A DNA stretch of 64,000 bases from Collinsella sp. BG-O-102. GTDB taxonomy: Bacteria; Actinomycetota; Coriobacteriia; Coriobacteriales; Coriobacteriaceae. This document shows, in pieces, positions 42,047 through 50,855 of the stretch. A model generated the notes under the pieces. It was given only the letters and a program-made list of their open reading frames with translations, was not told where the DNA came from and ran no database searches. How positions within the stretch are numbered: the first letter of the stretch is position 1; each line of letters opens with the position of its first letter. A program made the position numbers and the translations under genes. Location: positions 35,731 to 99,730 of the forward strand of contig NZ_JAMOKO010000010.1 of NCBI RefSeq assembly GCF_023656745.1, in the 5' to 3' direction.

Positions 42047-42072
42047 CCCTGCAATACACCCGTATTGCAGGG
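42047..42072. promoter_or_regulatory. 11-bp perfect inverted repeat upstream of hydN
   Basis: CCCTGCAATAC accc GTATTGCAGGG, about 180 nt before the hydN start. A further CCTGCAA half-site follows at about 42091. It could be a terminator for leftward or rightward transcripts, but the absence of a T-run and the repeated half-site favour an operator for the formate hydrogenlyase locus. Confidence 0.45.
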
Positions 42073-42250
42073 CCTATGCTCAAGTTTGCCCCCTGCAACT
42101 GCGTATATTTAACCTGTATATCGTTGGAGGAATTCTATCGAAGTGCCTGTTTCGCCGCATGCACTCGATACGTCGATGCCAGGCCACGGGCGGCTTGGGT
42201 CAACGTCGACAGGGTCTCTCCGGCATGGGATTCAGGAGGGAGTGAACAAC

Positions 42251-42769
42251 ATGGGCAATAAACGAGTCGTAGCCGATTCTTCGCGCTGCATTGGGTGCCA
42301 AACCTGCATGGCGGCGTGCATCGAGGCACACGATATTCCCGGCAACATCGCCGCGCCGCGCCTGCGCGTGACGCGTACGTACGAGATTTCCGCACCGGTG
42401 GCTTGCCATCACTGCGAGGATGCCCCGTGCGCCAAGGCTTGTCCCACGGGCGCCTTGTTCTTTGATCCAAAGAAACATCGCATCGGCGTCAACGAGGACA
42501 ACTGCATCGGCTGCAAGAGCTGCGTCATGGCCTGCCCCTTTGGCGCCGTGAGCGTGGCGACCACGCAGGTCCCCGTCTTGATGGGCGACGTGCGCGTGGG
42601 TTCGCAGACCAAGAGCTTCGTGCTCAAGTGCGACCTGTGCGTGGACCGTCCCGGCGGTCCGGCGTGTGCCGAGGCGTGCCCGACCAAGGGCCTCACCCTG
42701 GTAGACGAGGAGCGCCTGGCGGAACTGACTGCCGAGCGTGCCCGCGCCACCATCGAAAACGAGGCGTAA
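42251..42769 (+). CDS. hydN: HydN-like four-cluster ferredoxin, 172 aa
   Basis: Electron carrier between formate dehydrogenase and its partner. Four CxxCxxxC-type cluster motifs are visible: SRCIGCQTCMAACIEAH, CHHCEDAPCAKACP, DNCIGCKSCVMACPFGA and CDLCVDRPGGPACAEACP. Family members accompany fdhF. AGGAGGG lies about 9 nt before ATG 42251; a longer in-frame start at 42143 has no such site. First gene of the formate hydrogenlyase locus. Confidence 0.93.
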   Translation: MGNKRVVADSSRCIGCQTCMAACIEAHDIPGNIAAPRLRVTRTYEISAPVACHHCEDAPCAKACPTGALFFDPKKHRIGVNEDNCIGCKSCVMACPFGAVSVATTQVPVLMGDVRVGSQTKSFVLKCDLCVDRPGGPACAEACPTKGLTLVDEERLAELTAERARATIENEA

Positions 42770-42843
42770 GCGTCGGGCGACAGGCCCAATGATTGTCAAA
42801 TAAGTACCGAGTATTCGGTAGCAGAGAAAGGAAGGAGGGTGTC

Positions 42844-45066
42844 ATGGAGAAGCATAAAGTGATCTGCCCGTATTGCGGCGCCGGTTGCCAGTTTAACCTC
42901 TTGGTCCAAAACGGCCAGGTCGTGGGCACCGAACCGCTCAACGGCATCACCAACCAGAGCGAGCTGTGCCTTAAGGGCATGAGCGGCTACGACTTCATCA
43001 ACGACACCAAGATCTTGACTCCTCGCGTACTGCACCCGATGATCCGCCGCACTAAGGGCGCGGATCTTGAGCGCGTAAGCTGGGACGAGGCACTGGATTT
43101 CACCGCATCTAAGATGCAGGCCATAATTGACGAATATGGTCCTAACGCTGTCATGACCACCGGCTCTTCGCGAGGCGGCGGCAATGAGGCGAACTACGTC
43201 ATGCAGAAGTTTACGCGTGCGTGCATCGGCACCCACAGCGTGGACAACTGCGCCCGTACTTGACACGGCCCTACTGTCCTCGGTCTGATGGACACGGTTG
43301 GTTCAGGTTGCATGTCATGCTCCATCCCCGGTATGGAGGATGCGGGCTGCATTTTCCTCTTCGGCTATAACCCTGCCGATTCGCACCCCATCGTCGCAAG
43401 GCGTATCGTGCGAGCCAAAGAAAAGGGTTGCAAGATCATCGTCGCCGATCCGCGCCATATCGAAACTGCGCGTATCGCCGATCTCTACCTTCCGATCAAG
43501 AACGGTTGCAACGTTGCGTTCCTCAACGCCTTTGCCAACTGCTTGGTCAACGATGGCCTCTACGACAAGGAATTCGTCGCCGAGCACACGAACGGCTTTG
43601 ACGAGTGGTGGGAGACCATCAAGAACTACACTCCCGAATCCGTACAGGACATCACGGGCGTCGAGCCTGCGTTGATCCACCAAGCTGCCGAGATGTACGC
43701 CACGGCGAAGCCCTCTGCCATCATTGGCTGGGGCATGGGCGTATGCCAGCAGAAGCAGAACCTGAAGACGGTGCACACCATCGCCTCCATCGCCTGCGTT
43801 GCCGGCCAGATCGGCAAACCCAACTCCGGCCTCGCGCCCGTGCGTGGCCAGAACAACGTCCAGGGCTCCTGCGATATGGGCATGCTGCCCAACCTGTATC
43901 CTGGCTACCAGAAAGTCACCGACCCGGCTGTGCGTGCCAAGTTTGCCAAGGCTTGGGGCGTGCCCGAGGAAAAGCTCCCGCTCGAGGAGGGCTACAAGCT
44001 CACCGACCTGGGCCACCTGGTCGACGAGGGCAAGGTGCACTGCTTCTACAACTACGGCGAGGACCCGGTGCAGACCGAGCCCGATTCGGCCGGCATGCGC
44101 AAGACGCTCTCCGAGCTGGATCTGTTCATTTGCCAGGACATCTTTATGACGCAGACGACCATGCTCGCCGACGTCATCCTGCCCGCTACCTCTTGGGGCG
44201 AGCACGAGGGTGTCTTTACTGCATCAGACCGTAGCTTCCAGCACTTTGACGCGGCCGTTCCGCCCAAGGGCGAGTGCCGTCACGACTGGGAGATCTTCGC
44301 GGACCTGTCCACGCGTATGGGCTATCCCATGCACTACGACAACACCGAGCAGATTTGGAACGAGTGCATTAGCCTGTGCCCCAACTTTGTGGGCGCGACC
44401 TACGAGAAGATGGCTCCCGAGGGCGGCTACGCCCAGTGGCCCGTCAAGAGCACCGATGTGAACGACCACGGTACGCCCGACATGTTCGCTGGTGGCAAGT
44501 TCACCACCAAGGACGGCCGCGCCAACCTGATGGCGCACGATTGGGAGGCGCCCTCCGAGCTTCCCGACGATGAGTACCCGCTCATCCTGTGCACCGTCCG
44601 CGAGGTCGGCCACTACAGCTGCCGCTCGATGACCGGCAACTGCAAGACGCTGGCGCTGCTTGCCGACGAGCCCGGTTTTGTCCGCATGAATCCCGCGGAC
44701 GCCCAGGCGCGCGGCATCAAGAATGGCGACATCGTCTCGATTCACAGCCGCCGCGGCCAGGTATATAGCCGTGCCGACGTGAGCGATCGCATCAACAAGG
44801 GCACGGTCTACATGACCTATCAGTGGTGGATCGGCAAGTGCAACGAGCTGACCATTCACAAGGTCGACCCGGTCTCGCACACGCCCGAGGACAAGTTCTC
44901 CGCCTGCCAGGTCGACGCTATCGCCGACCAGGTCTGGGCCGAGGGCGAGGTCGAGCGTCAGTACACCGAGCTCAAGCAGGCTCTGGTGGACGCCGCCGCT
45001 CCCCAGGACGTTGAGCCCGGTGCCGCCAAGTTCGACGACGAGACGCACGTGAACCAAATCGTGTAG
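42844..45066 (+). CDS. fdhF: Formate dehydrogenase H, 740 aa, selenocysteine at residue 140
   Basis: Oxidises formate to CO2 at a bis-MGD molybdenum centre. The [4Fe-4S] ligands are Cys8, 11, 15 and 42, the same numbers as in E. coli FdhF. An in-frame TGA at 43261-43263 is codon 140, in the context NCART-Sec-HGPTVLGL, matching Sec140 of the E. coli enzyme. The rest of the protein (MDTVGSGCMSCSIPGMEDA, GWGMGVCQQKQNLKTVHTI and the C-terminal MGD-binding domain) continues in frame to 45066. ATG 42844 has GGAAGGAGG upstream. Downstream, a terminator-like hairpin separates it from hyfA. Confidence 0.97.
43276..43293 (+). promoter_or_regulatory. SECIS element of fdhF
   Basis: GTCCTC GGTCT GA(T)GGAC: a 6-bp stem with one bulged base and a GGTCT apical loop, 12 nt after the UGA. 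The GGUCU loop and a bulged U near the apex are what SelB recognises in E. coli fdhF mRNA. Confidence 0.85.
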
Positions 45067-45087
45067 TCCCGTTCTCGTTGGCTTTTT

Positions 45088-45129
45088 GGGCCGGGCGTCC
45101 CGTACGTTCGGGAGTCCGGCCCGTTATTT
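45088..45129 (+). terminator. Hairpin between fdhF and hyfA
   Basis: GGGCCGG/CCGGCCC enclosing CCCG/CGGG, followed by GTTATTTTG. It probably partially terminates or sets the ratio of fdhF to hyf transcript; the ribosome site of hyfA starts right after it. Confidence 0.7.
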
Positions 45130-45144
45130 TGAAAGGAAGTGGGG

Positions 45145-45762
45145 ATGAACCGCTTCATCGACATCAACCCGGAGAGGTGCATCGGCTGCGGAACATGTCA
45201 GTCCGCCTGTGCCGACGCCCACCGGATGCAGGGTCTTCAGGATACGCCGCGCCTGGCGCTCGTGAAGACCGGCGGTATTTCGGCCGCCCTTGCCTGCCAC
45301 CATTGCGAGGGTGCCCCCTGCGCCGAGGTCTGCCCGGTGAATGCCATCGAGCACGATGGCGACCGCATCCACGTCAAGGAGCAGGAGTGCATCGGGTGCA
45401 GGCTGTGCGCCATCGCGTGCCCCTTCGGAGCCATCCATCCCGATGGCACGTCTATCGCCGGTGTCGCAGGCATGTGCGACCCGACGCCTTCGTATCCTAA
45501 GTCCCTGAGCAGCCTGCTTACGTGGGCTCCTGGTCAGTACACCTGCGCTGTCAAGTGCGACCTGTGCGCATTCGATCCGGACGGCCCGCATTGTGTGGCG
45601 GCGTGCCCTACCAAGGCGCTGACCGTCATGGGTGGCGCGGCCGATCGCGAGCTCGACGAGGCCAAGCGCCTGCGCTCGATCGAAAACGGTCCGGTCGTCG
45701 ACGTTACCGCTGTGGCCCAGGGCCTGTCCGAGAAAGCAGAAGGGAGCGTAAACAATGGATAG
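45145..45762 (+). CDS. hyfA: Hydrogenase-4 iron-sulfur subunit HyfA/HycB-like, 205 aa
   Basis: Polyferredoxin linking formate dehydrogenase to the hydrogenase. Cluster motifs: ERCIGCGTCQSACADAH, CHHCEGAPCAEVCP, QECIGCRLCAIACPFGA and CDLCAFDPDGPHCVAACP. It is clearly a paralogue of HydN upstream. GAAAGGAAG precedes ATG 45145. It overlaps hyfB by 8 nt, so translation is coupled. Confidence 0.93.
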   Translation: MNRFIDINPERCIGCGTCQSACADAHRMQGLQDTPRLALVKTGGISAALACHHCEGAPCAEVCPVNAIEHDGDRIHVKEQECIGCRLCAIACPFGAIHPDGTSIAGVAGMCDPTPSYPKSLSSLLTWAPGQYTCAVKCDLCAFDPDGPHCVAACPTKALTVMGGAADRELDEAKRLRSIENGPVVDVTAVAQGLSEKAEGSVNNG

Positions 45763-47773
45763 CATGACGCTGTTTATCGCATCGCTTGCCGTCTCGTGCA
45801 TCGGTGCGCTCGCCTCGGTTCTGCTGATCAAGGCCGATAACGCCGCCAAGACCGCCGGCTGCCTTATCGGCGCCGTCGCCGCGGTGCTTTCGTTTGTGGC
45901 CGGTATCCAGGCCGTGCTGGGCGATGTCACGTCGGTCGACACCATCGTGTTCTTCCCGTTTGCCCATTTCCAGCTGCTGCTCAATCAGCTGTCCGGCCTG
46001 TTCGTGGCGCTCATCTCGGTGCTCGCGTTTGCCGGTTCGATCTACGGTCTCAACTACTTTGATGAGTACCCGGGCAAAAAGGGCCGCGCCGGCTTCTTCT
46101 TTAACACCTTCGTGGCGTCCATGATGCTCGTCATCACCGCCGACAACGTGTTTTGGTTCCTGGTCGCCTTTGAGCTCATGTCGCTGACCTCGTACTTCCT
46201 GGTCGTGATCGAGGAGAACGAGAACTCCATCCATGGCGGTTGGCTCTACTTTGTGATCGCGCACGTGGGCTTTGTGCTCATCATGGCGAGCTTCCTCACC
46301 ATGACCAACTTCGCCGGCGGCTCGTTTGCCTTTGCGGATTTCCGCGCCACGCAGTTTAGCCCCGCGGTCGCATCCGTTTGCTTCGTGCTCGCCTTCTTTG
46401 GCTTTGGCGCCAAGGCCGGTATCATCCCGCTGCACGGCTGGCTGCCCAAGGCGCATCCCGAGGCGCCGTCCAACGTGTCGGCCCTCATGTCCGGCGGCAT
46501 GATCAAGATCGGTATCTTCGGTATCCTCAAGGTGGGTCTCGACCTGCTCTCCGCCTCGGGCGTTCAGGTCTGGTGGGGCCTTATGGTCATGGTCTTCGGT
46601 GCGATCTCGTCGGTCCTCGGCGTGGCCTTCGCCCTGCAGGAGCATGACATCAAGCGCCTGCTGGCCTATCACTCCGTCGAGAACATCGGCATCATTCTGC
46701 TCGGCGTCGGCGCCTCCATGGCCGCCATGGCGCTCAACTCGGTCGGCATCGCCGTCCTAGCCCTGATGGCCGCCCTCTACCACACGTTTAACCACGCGAT
46801 GTTTAAGGGCGAGCTGTTCTTGGGCGCCGGTGCGCTGCTGTACTCCACGGGTACGCGCAATATGGAGAAGATGGGCGGCCTGTTCCGTCGTATGCCGGCA
46901 ACGGCCATCTGCTTCCTCGTTGGCGCGCTTGCCATTTCGGCCATTCCGCCCTTCAACGGCTTTGTGTCCGAGTGGTTTACCTACCAGTCGCTCTTTAACG
47001 CCGCCATGCAGGGTGACAAGGCCGTCATGATCGTGGCCGTGTTCGCTGCCGTCGCACTTGCCATTACCGGCGCGCTGGCCGTCACGTGCTTCGTCAAGGC
47101 CTATGGCGTCTCCTTTGCCTCCGCGCCCCGCTCCGAGGCCGCGGCTAATGCCAAGGAGGTTCCCGCCCCCATGGTGTTTGCGCAGGGCCTGCTCGCGGCC
47201 ATCTGCGTCGTGCTGGGCATTGGCGCTCCCGTGATCGCGCCCGTGCTGGTCGATGTCGCCGCGTCCGTGCTGCATCCGTACGGTGGCGTGTTTGCCGCCG
47301 AGGGCATGGAGCTCATGAACCAGTACTCCGGCGCTGCCACCTCCACGCCCGCGATTGCCATTGCGCTCGTGGTGCTCGTCGGCCTTGCCTGCGGTTATCG
47401 CAAGCTCAAGACCGTCGGCAAGGTGCAGAAGTCCCAGCCGTGGGCATGTGGCTATGCTCCCAACGAGCATATGCCCGTCGTGGCCACGACCTTTGCCTCC
47501 GAGGTGTCCTGGTTTATGCAGCCGCTCTACACGCTGCGCGACCGCTGCACGGCCGTCTGCTGGTCCATCGCGCACTTCTTCCAGAAGCTCACCGGTGTGG
47601 CCGAGGCTGTGGAGCCCGTACCCGACAAGGTTCTCGTCGATGCCCCGCATAAGGGTGTCGAGAAGCTCGCCGACCTCGCGACTAAGCTCGAGGGTGGCAA
47701 CTACAGCATCTATATCTGCTACATCGTCGCGGCACTCGTGGTGTTCCTCGTGCTCGCCGTGCAAATGGGTTAA
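45755..47773 (+). CDS. hyfB: Hydrogenase-4 membrane subunit HyfB (NuoL/Mrp antiporter-like), 672 aa
   Basis: Large polytopic subunit related to complex I NuoL/M/N; likely to translocate ions. The conserved core FGFGAKAGIIPLHGWLPKAHPEAPSNVSALMSGGMIKIG contains the central channel Lys, and LLAYHSVENIGII is the discontinuous helix. 672 aa is the length of E. coli HyfB. AGAAGGGAG precedes the ATG. First of five membrane genes. Confidence 0.95.
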   Translation: MDSMTLFIASLAVSCIGALASVLLIKADNAAKTAGCLIGAVAAVLSFVAGIQAVLGDVTSVDTIVFFPFAHFQLLLNQLSGLFVALISVLAFAGSIYGLNYFDEYPGKKGRAGFFFNTFVASMMLVITADNVFWFLVAFELMSLTSYFLVVIEENENSIHGGWLYFVIAHVGFVLIMASFLTMTNFAGGSFAFADFRATQFSPAVASVCFVLAFFGFGAKAGIIPLHGWLPKAHPEAPSNVSALMSGGMIKIGIFGILKVGLDLLSASGVQVWWGLMVMVFGAISSVLGVAFALQEHDIKRLLAYHSVENIGIILLGVGASMAAMALNSVGIAVLALMAALYHTFNHAMFKGELFLGAGALLYSTGTRNMEKMGGLFRRMPATAICFLVGALAISAIPPFNGFVSEWFTYQSLFNAAMQGDKAVMIVAVFAAVALAITGALAVTCFVKAYGVSFASAPRSEAAANAKEVPAPMVFAQGLLAAICVVLGIGAPVIAPVLVDVAASVLHPYGGVFAAEGMELMNQYSGAATSTPAIAIALVVLVGLACGYRKLKTVGKVQKSQPWACGYAPNEHMPVVATTFASEVSWFMQPLYTLRDRCTAVCWSIAHFFQKLTGVAEAVEPVPDKVLVDAPHKGVEKLADLATKLEGGNYSIYICYIVAALVVFLVLAVQMG

Positions 47774-47785
47774 GGAGGGGAGAGC

Positions 47786-48712
47786 ATGAACAACATCGTA
47801 CTTGCCGTTCTGCAGGGCGTGGTCGTCATGGCCGTCGCGCCGTTCTTCTCCGGTCTCGGCCGCGTGATCCGCGCCAAGATGCACAACCGTCGCGGCCCCA
47901 GCATCATGCAGGACTATCGCGACCTGGCCAAGCTCTTTGCGCGCCCCGAGTCCCAGAGCGAGGACGCGAGCTTTGCGCTGCGCATTATGCCGCCGCTGTT
48001 CTTCGCCGTCGCCTTTATGCTCGCGATGGGCCTGCCGCTCTTTACGGCGCAAAGCCCCATCCCGGTCTTTGGTGACGCCATCACCATCATGTACAGCCTG
48101 GCGCTCGCCCGCTTCTTCTTCGCCCTCTGCGGCGTGGATTCGTCCAACGCCTACGCCGGTATCGGCGGCGTCCGCGAGCTGCTCATGAGCGTGCTCATCG
48201 AGCCGTCCATGCTGTTGGCGCTGTTTGCCGCCGCCCTGGTGTGCGGTTCCACCGACATCGCCACCATGGGTCAGCACATCATGACGGGCGCCATCGACGC
48301 GCCGGTCGCCGTGATCCTCGCCGGCATCGCCTTTGCGATTGCCTGCTACATGGAACTCGGCAAGCTGCCGTTTGATCAGGCCGAGGCCGAGCAGGAGCTT
48401 CAGGAGGGCCCGCTCGCCGAGCTTTCCGGCCCGTCGCTTGCGATGGCCAAGCTCGCCATGTCCATGAAGCAGGTCCTGGTCGTCGCCTGGTTCTGCGCGA
48501 TCTTCGTCCCCTGGGGCGAGCCCGCGACCGTGGGCGCCGCCGCTGTTCTGGGTGCAGTCATCTTCCTGGTGAAGTGCCTGATCGATTTTGTCGTATGCGG
48601 CGTGATCGAGAACTCCTGCTCGCGCTCGCGTTTTAAGGTGCTTGGCAATCAGACCTGGGCCGTCGTGGGCATCGCCGTTCTGGCGTTTGTCTTCGTGGTC
48701 GTCGGCGTGTAG
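47786..48712 (+). CDS. hyfC: Hydrogenase-4 membrane subunit HyfC (NuoH-like), 308 aa
   Basis: Membrane anchor subunit corresponding to NuoH/HycD that contacts the hydrogenase small subunit. NRRGPSIMQDYRDLAKLF, GGVRELLMSVLIEPSML and ELGKLPFDQAEAEQELQEGPLAE are the conserved blocks. About eight helices. TAAGGAGGGGAG lies between hyfB and this start. Confidence 0.95.
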   Translation: MNNIVLAVLQGVVVMAVAPFFSGLGRVIRAKMHNRRGPSIMQDYRDLAKLFARPESQSEDASFALRIMPPLFFAVAFMLAMGLPLFTAQSPIPVFGDAITIMYSLALARFFFALCGVDSSNAYAGIGGVRELLMSVLIEPSMLLALFAAALVCGSTDIATMGQHIMTGAIDAPVAVILAGIAFAIACYMELGKLPFDQAEAEQELQEGPLAELSGPSLAMAKLAMSMKQVLVVAWFCAIFVPWGEPATVGAAAVLGAVIFLVKCLIDFVVCGVIENSCSRSRFKVLGNQTWAVVGIAVLAFVFVVVGV

Positions 48713-48727
48713 GAGAAGGGAGAAACA

Positions 48728-50185
48728 ATGTCATTTGCAGTCAGTCTGTCCCTTCTCGGCTTGGTCGCTATCGCGGCCCCGATGGTGGCCTCGGTGCTCG
48801 TCGCCCTGTTCCCCCGTCCGTACGCCAAGTGGTTCAGCGTTTTGGGTGCCGCCGTCTCGACGGTCTGCACCATCGCCCTCGCCGCGAATTTCGCTGGCGC
48901 CGGCATGCCCGACACGCAGGTCCCCCTGATCTCGTTTGGGCAGACCCTCGTCATGGGATTCACCTTCGATCGCATGAGCACGCTGCTCGCGCCCGCCTTT
49001 GTGGGTATCGGCCTGCTTGTCGTGATCTATTCGATTCCCTATATGAGCGAGAATAACCGTGAGCATCCCGACGCACCGCGTCGTCGCTTCTACGCGTACC
49101 TCGCGACCTTCATCGGCGCCATGGCCGGTCTCGTGTACAGCTCGACCCTTTTGGGCCAGCTCGTGTTCTTTGAGATCACGGGTGCGTGCTCTTGGGGCCT
49201 CATTAGCTACTACATGACGCCTACGGCCAAGAAGGCCGGCATGAAGGCTCTGATCATTACGCATATCGGTGCGCTCGGCCTGTATCTGGGCGCCGCCATC
49301 GTGTTTGCCCATACCGGTACCTTCGCCATTACCGCGATTGCCGGCCTCGACGCCAAGCTCAAGGCTATCGTCCTTTTGCTCGTGCTGTTTGCGGCCTGGG
49401 CCAAGTCCGCACAGGTTCCCATGTACATGTGGCTGCCTTCGGCCATGGAGGCGCCGACGCCTGTTTCGGCCTACCTGCATGGCGCCTCGATGGTTAAGGT
49501 CGGCGTGTGCGTGTTCGCGCGTGCACTCGTCTCTGCCGGCGAGATCCCCGAGATTGTGGGTTGGGTCGCCATTATCGACGCCATGGTCACCATGCTCTTT
49601 GGCTTCCTTATGTACCTGCCGCAAAAGGACATGAAGCGTCTGCTGGCCTTCTCCACGATCGCCCAGCTCTCCTATGTGTTCTTTGGTCTGGGCCTTTCGG
49701 TCTTTGGCAGCCAGCTGGCCTTCGATGGCGCCGTCTGCCACATCTTTAACCACGCTTTCGCCAAGACGCTGTTCTTCCTGATCGCCGGTTCGTTCTCCTT
49801 TACGCTCGGCACGCGTATGCTGCCCAAGCTTCGCGGCATCGTAAAGAAGTACCCGATCTCAGGCGTGGGCTTCGGTGTCGCGGCACTCGCTATTGCCGGC
49901 GTGCCGCCCATGAACACGTTCTTCTCGAAGTTCCAGATCATCGCCGGCGGCTTTTCTGTAGGTGCCGGCAACGTCGCGATCCTGGTGCTCGTGTGCATCA
50001 TGGTCGCCGAGACCGTCGCCACCTTCGCCTGGTTCCTCAAGTGGATGGGCTATTGCCTGCCCGGCGAGCCGAGCGAAGAGGTCGCTGCGGGAGCCCCGCT
50101 CCCCCGTGCGATGGCGTTCGTGTTCATCGTGCTCATCATCATGGTCATCGTCAGCGGCCCGCTTTCGGCCAGCTGGATCGGTTAG
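48728..50185 (+). CDS. hyfD: Hydrogenase-4 membrane subunit HyfD (NuoM/N-like), 485 aa
   Basis: Second antiporter-type subunit. WAKSAQVPMYMWLPSAMEAPTPVSAYLHGASMVKVG holds the conserved Lys and His of the channel; LLAFSTIAQLSYVFFG is the broken-helix region. The E. coli homologue is 479 aa. This subunit is absent from the smaller Hyc (hydrogenase-3) complex, which supports the Hyf assignment. It starts 15 nt after hyfC with GAGAAGGGAG between. Confidence 0.94.
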   Translation: MSFAVSLSLLGLVAIAAPMVASVLVALFPRPYAKWFSVLGAAVSTVCTIALAANFAGAGMPDTQVPLISFGQTLVMGFTFDRMSTLLAPAFVGIGLLVVIYSIPYMSENNREHPDAPRRRFYAYLATFIGAMAGLVYSSTLLGQLVFFEITGACSWGLISYYMTPTAKKAGMKALIITHIGALGLYLGAAIVFAHTGTFAITAIAGLDAKLKAIVLLLVLFAAWAKSAQVPMYMWLPSAMEAPTPVSAYLHGASMVKVGVCVFARALVSAGEIPEIVGWVAIIDAMVTMLFGFLMYLPQKDMKRLLAFSTIAQLSYVFFGLGLSVFGSQLAFDGAVCHIFNHAFAKTLFFLIAGSFSFTLGTRMLPKLRGIVKKYPISGVGFGVAALAIAGVPPMNTFFSKFQIIAGGFSVGAGNVAILVLVCIMVAETVATFAWFLKWMGYCLPGEPSEEVAAGAPLPRAMAFVFIVLIIMVIVSGPLSASWIG

Positions 50186-50198
50186 GAGGTAGAACGAC

Positions 50199-50852
50199 AT
50201 GGGTTATTCGATCGTCAACATCCTTGGCGGCCTTCTGATCGTCACGTCCACCATGGTGGTCGTCTCCAAGAACATCAAACATGCCATCAACTGGTATGCG
50301 GTGCAGTCGCTGGTGCTCGTGGGGCTGCTCGCTACGCTCGGTGCCACCACCGGTGCGCAGGAGCTGCTTATGTGGGCCGGATCTGCCTTTATCACCAAGG
50401 TCGTCCTGGTCCCTTATATCCTCAACCGCGCATACAAGAAGATGGGCGAGCCGAGCGACGCATCACTCAAGGCCGGCCTTAAGCCCGCGTGGGCCATCTG
50501 CATCATCGCCGTGGAGGTCGCGATTTGCTTTGCCGTCGTGACGCAGATCAGCCTTCCCACGGCCGAGGTCGCAACGCCTGCGCTCGCTATTAGCTTCGCT
50601 CACTTCTTTGTGGGCCTCACCTGCATCATCTCGCAGCGCAACATCATGAAGCAGATCTTTGGTTACTGCCTTATGGAAAACGGCAGCCACGTGACGCTCG
50701 CGCTTTTGGCCCCCACCGCTCCCGAGATCATCGAGATCGGTATCGCCACCGACGCCATCTTTGCCGTCATCATCATGTCCATCGTCGTGCGTCGCATTTG
50801 GGACGACTCCCACTCGCTCGATGCGCGCGACCTGTCCGAGCTGAGGGGGTAG
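50199..50852 (+). CDS. hyfE: Hydrogenase-4 membrane subunit HyfE (NuoK-like), 217 aa
   Basis: Small hydrophobic subunit with about six helices, same length as E. coli HyfE (216 aa). MGYSIVNILGGLLIVTSTMVVVSKNIKHAINWYAVQSLVLVGL and GYCLMENGSHV are typical. It begins 13 nt after hyfD with TAGGAGG between and ends 3 nt before hyfF. Confidence 0.93.
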   Translation: MGYSIVNILGGLLIVTSTMVVVSKNIKHAINWYAVQSLVLVGLLATLGATTGAQELLMWAGSAFITKVVLVPYILNRAYKKMGEPSDASLKAGLKPAWAICIIAVEVAICFAVVTQISLPTAEVATPALAISFAHFFVGLTCIISQRNIMKQIFGYCLMENGSHVTLALLAPTAPEIIEIGIATDAIFAVIIMSIVVRRIWDDSHSLDARDLSELRG

Positions 50853-50855
50853 TCC

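Noticed and set aside
43261..43263. fdhF interpreted as two genes broken by a stop codon
   Set aside because: The TGA is exactly at the catalytic Sec position, has a SECIS hairpin after it, and selA, selB and selD are in the window.
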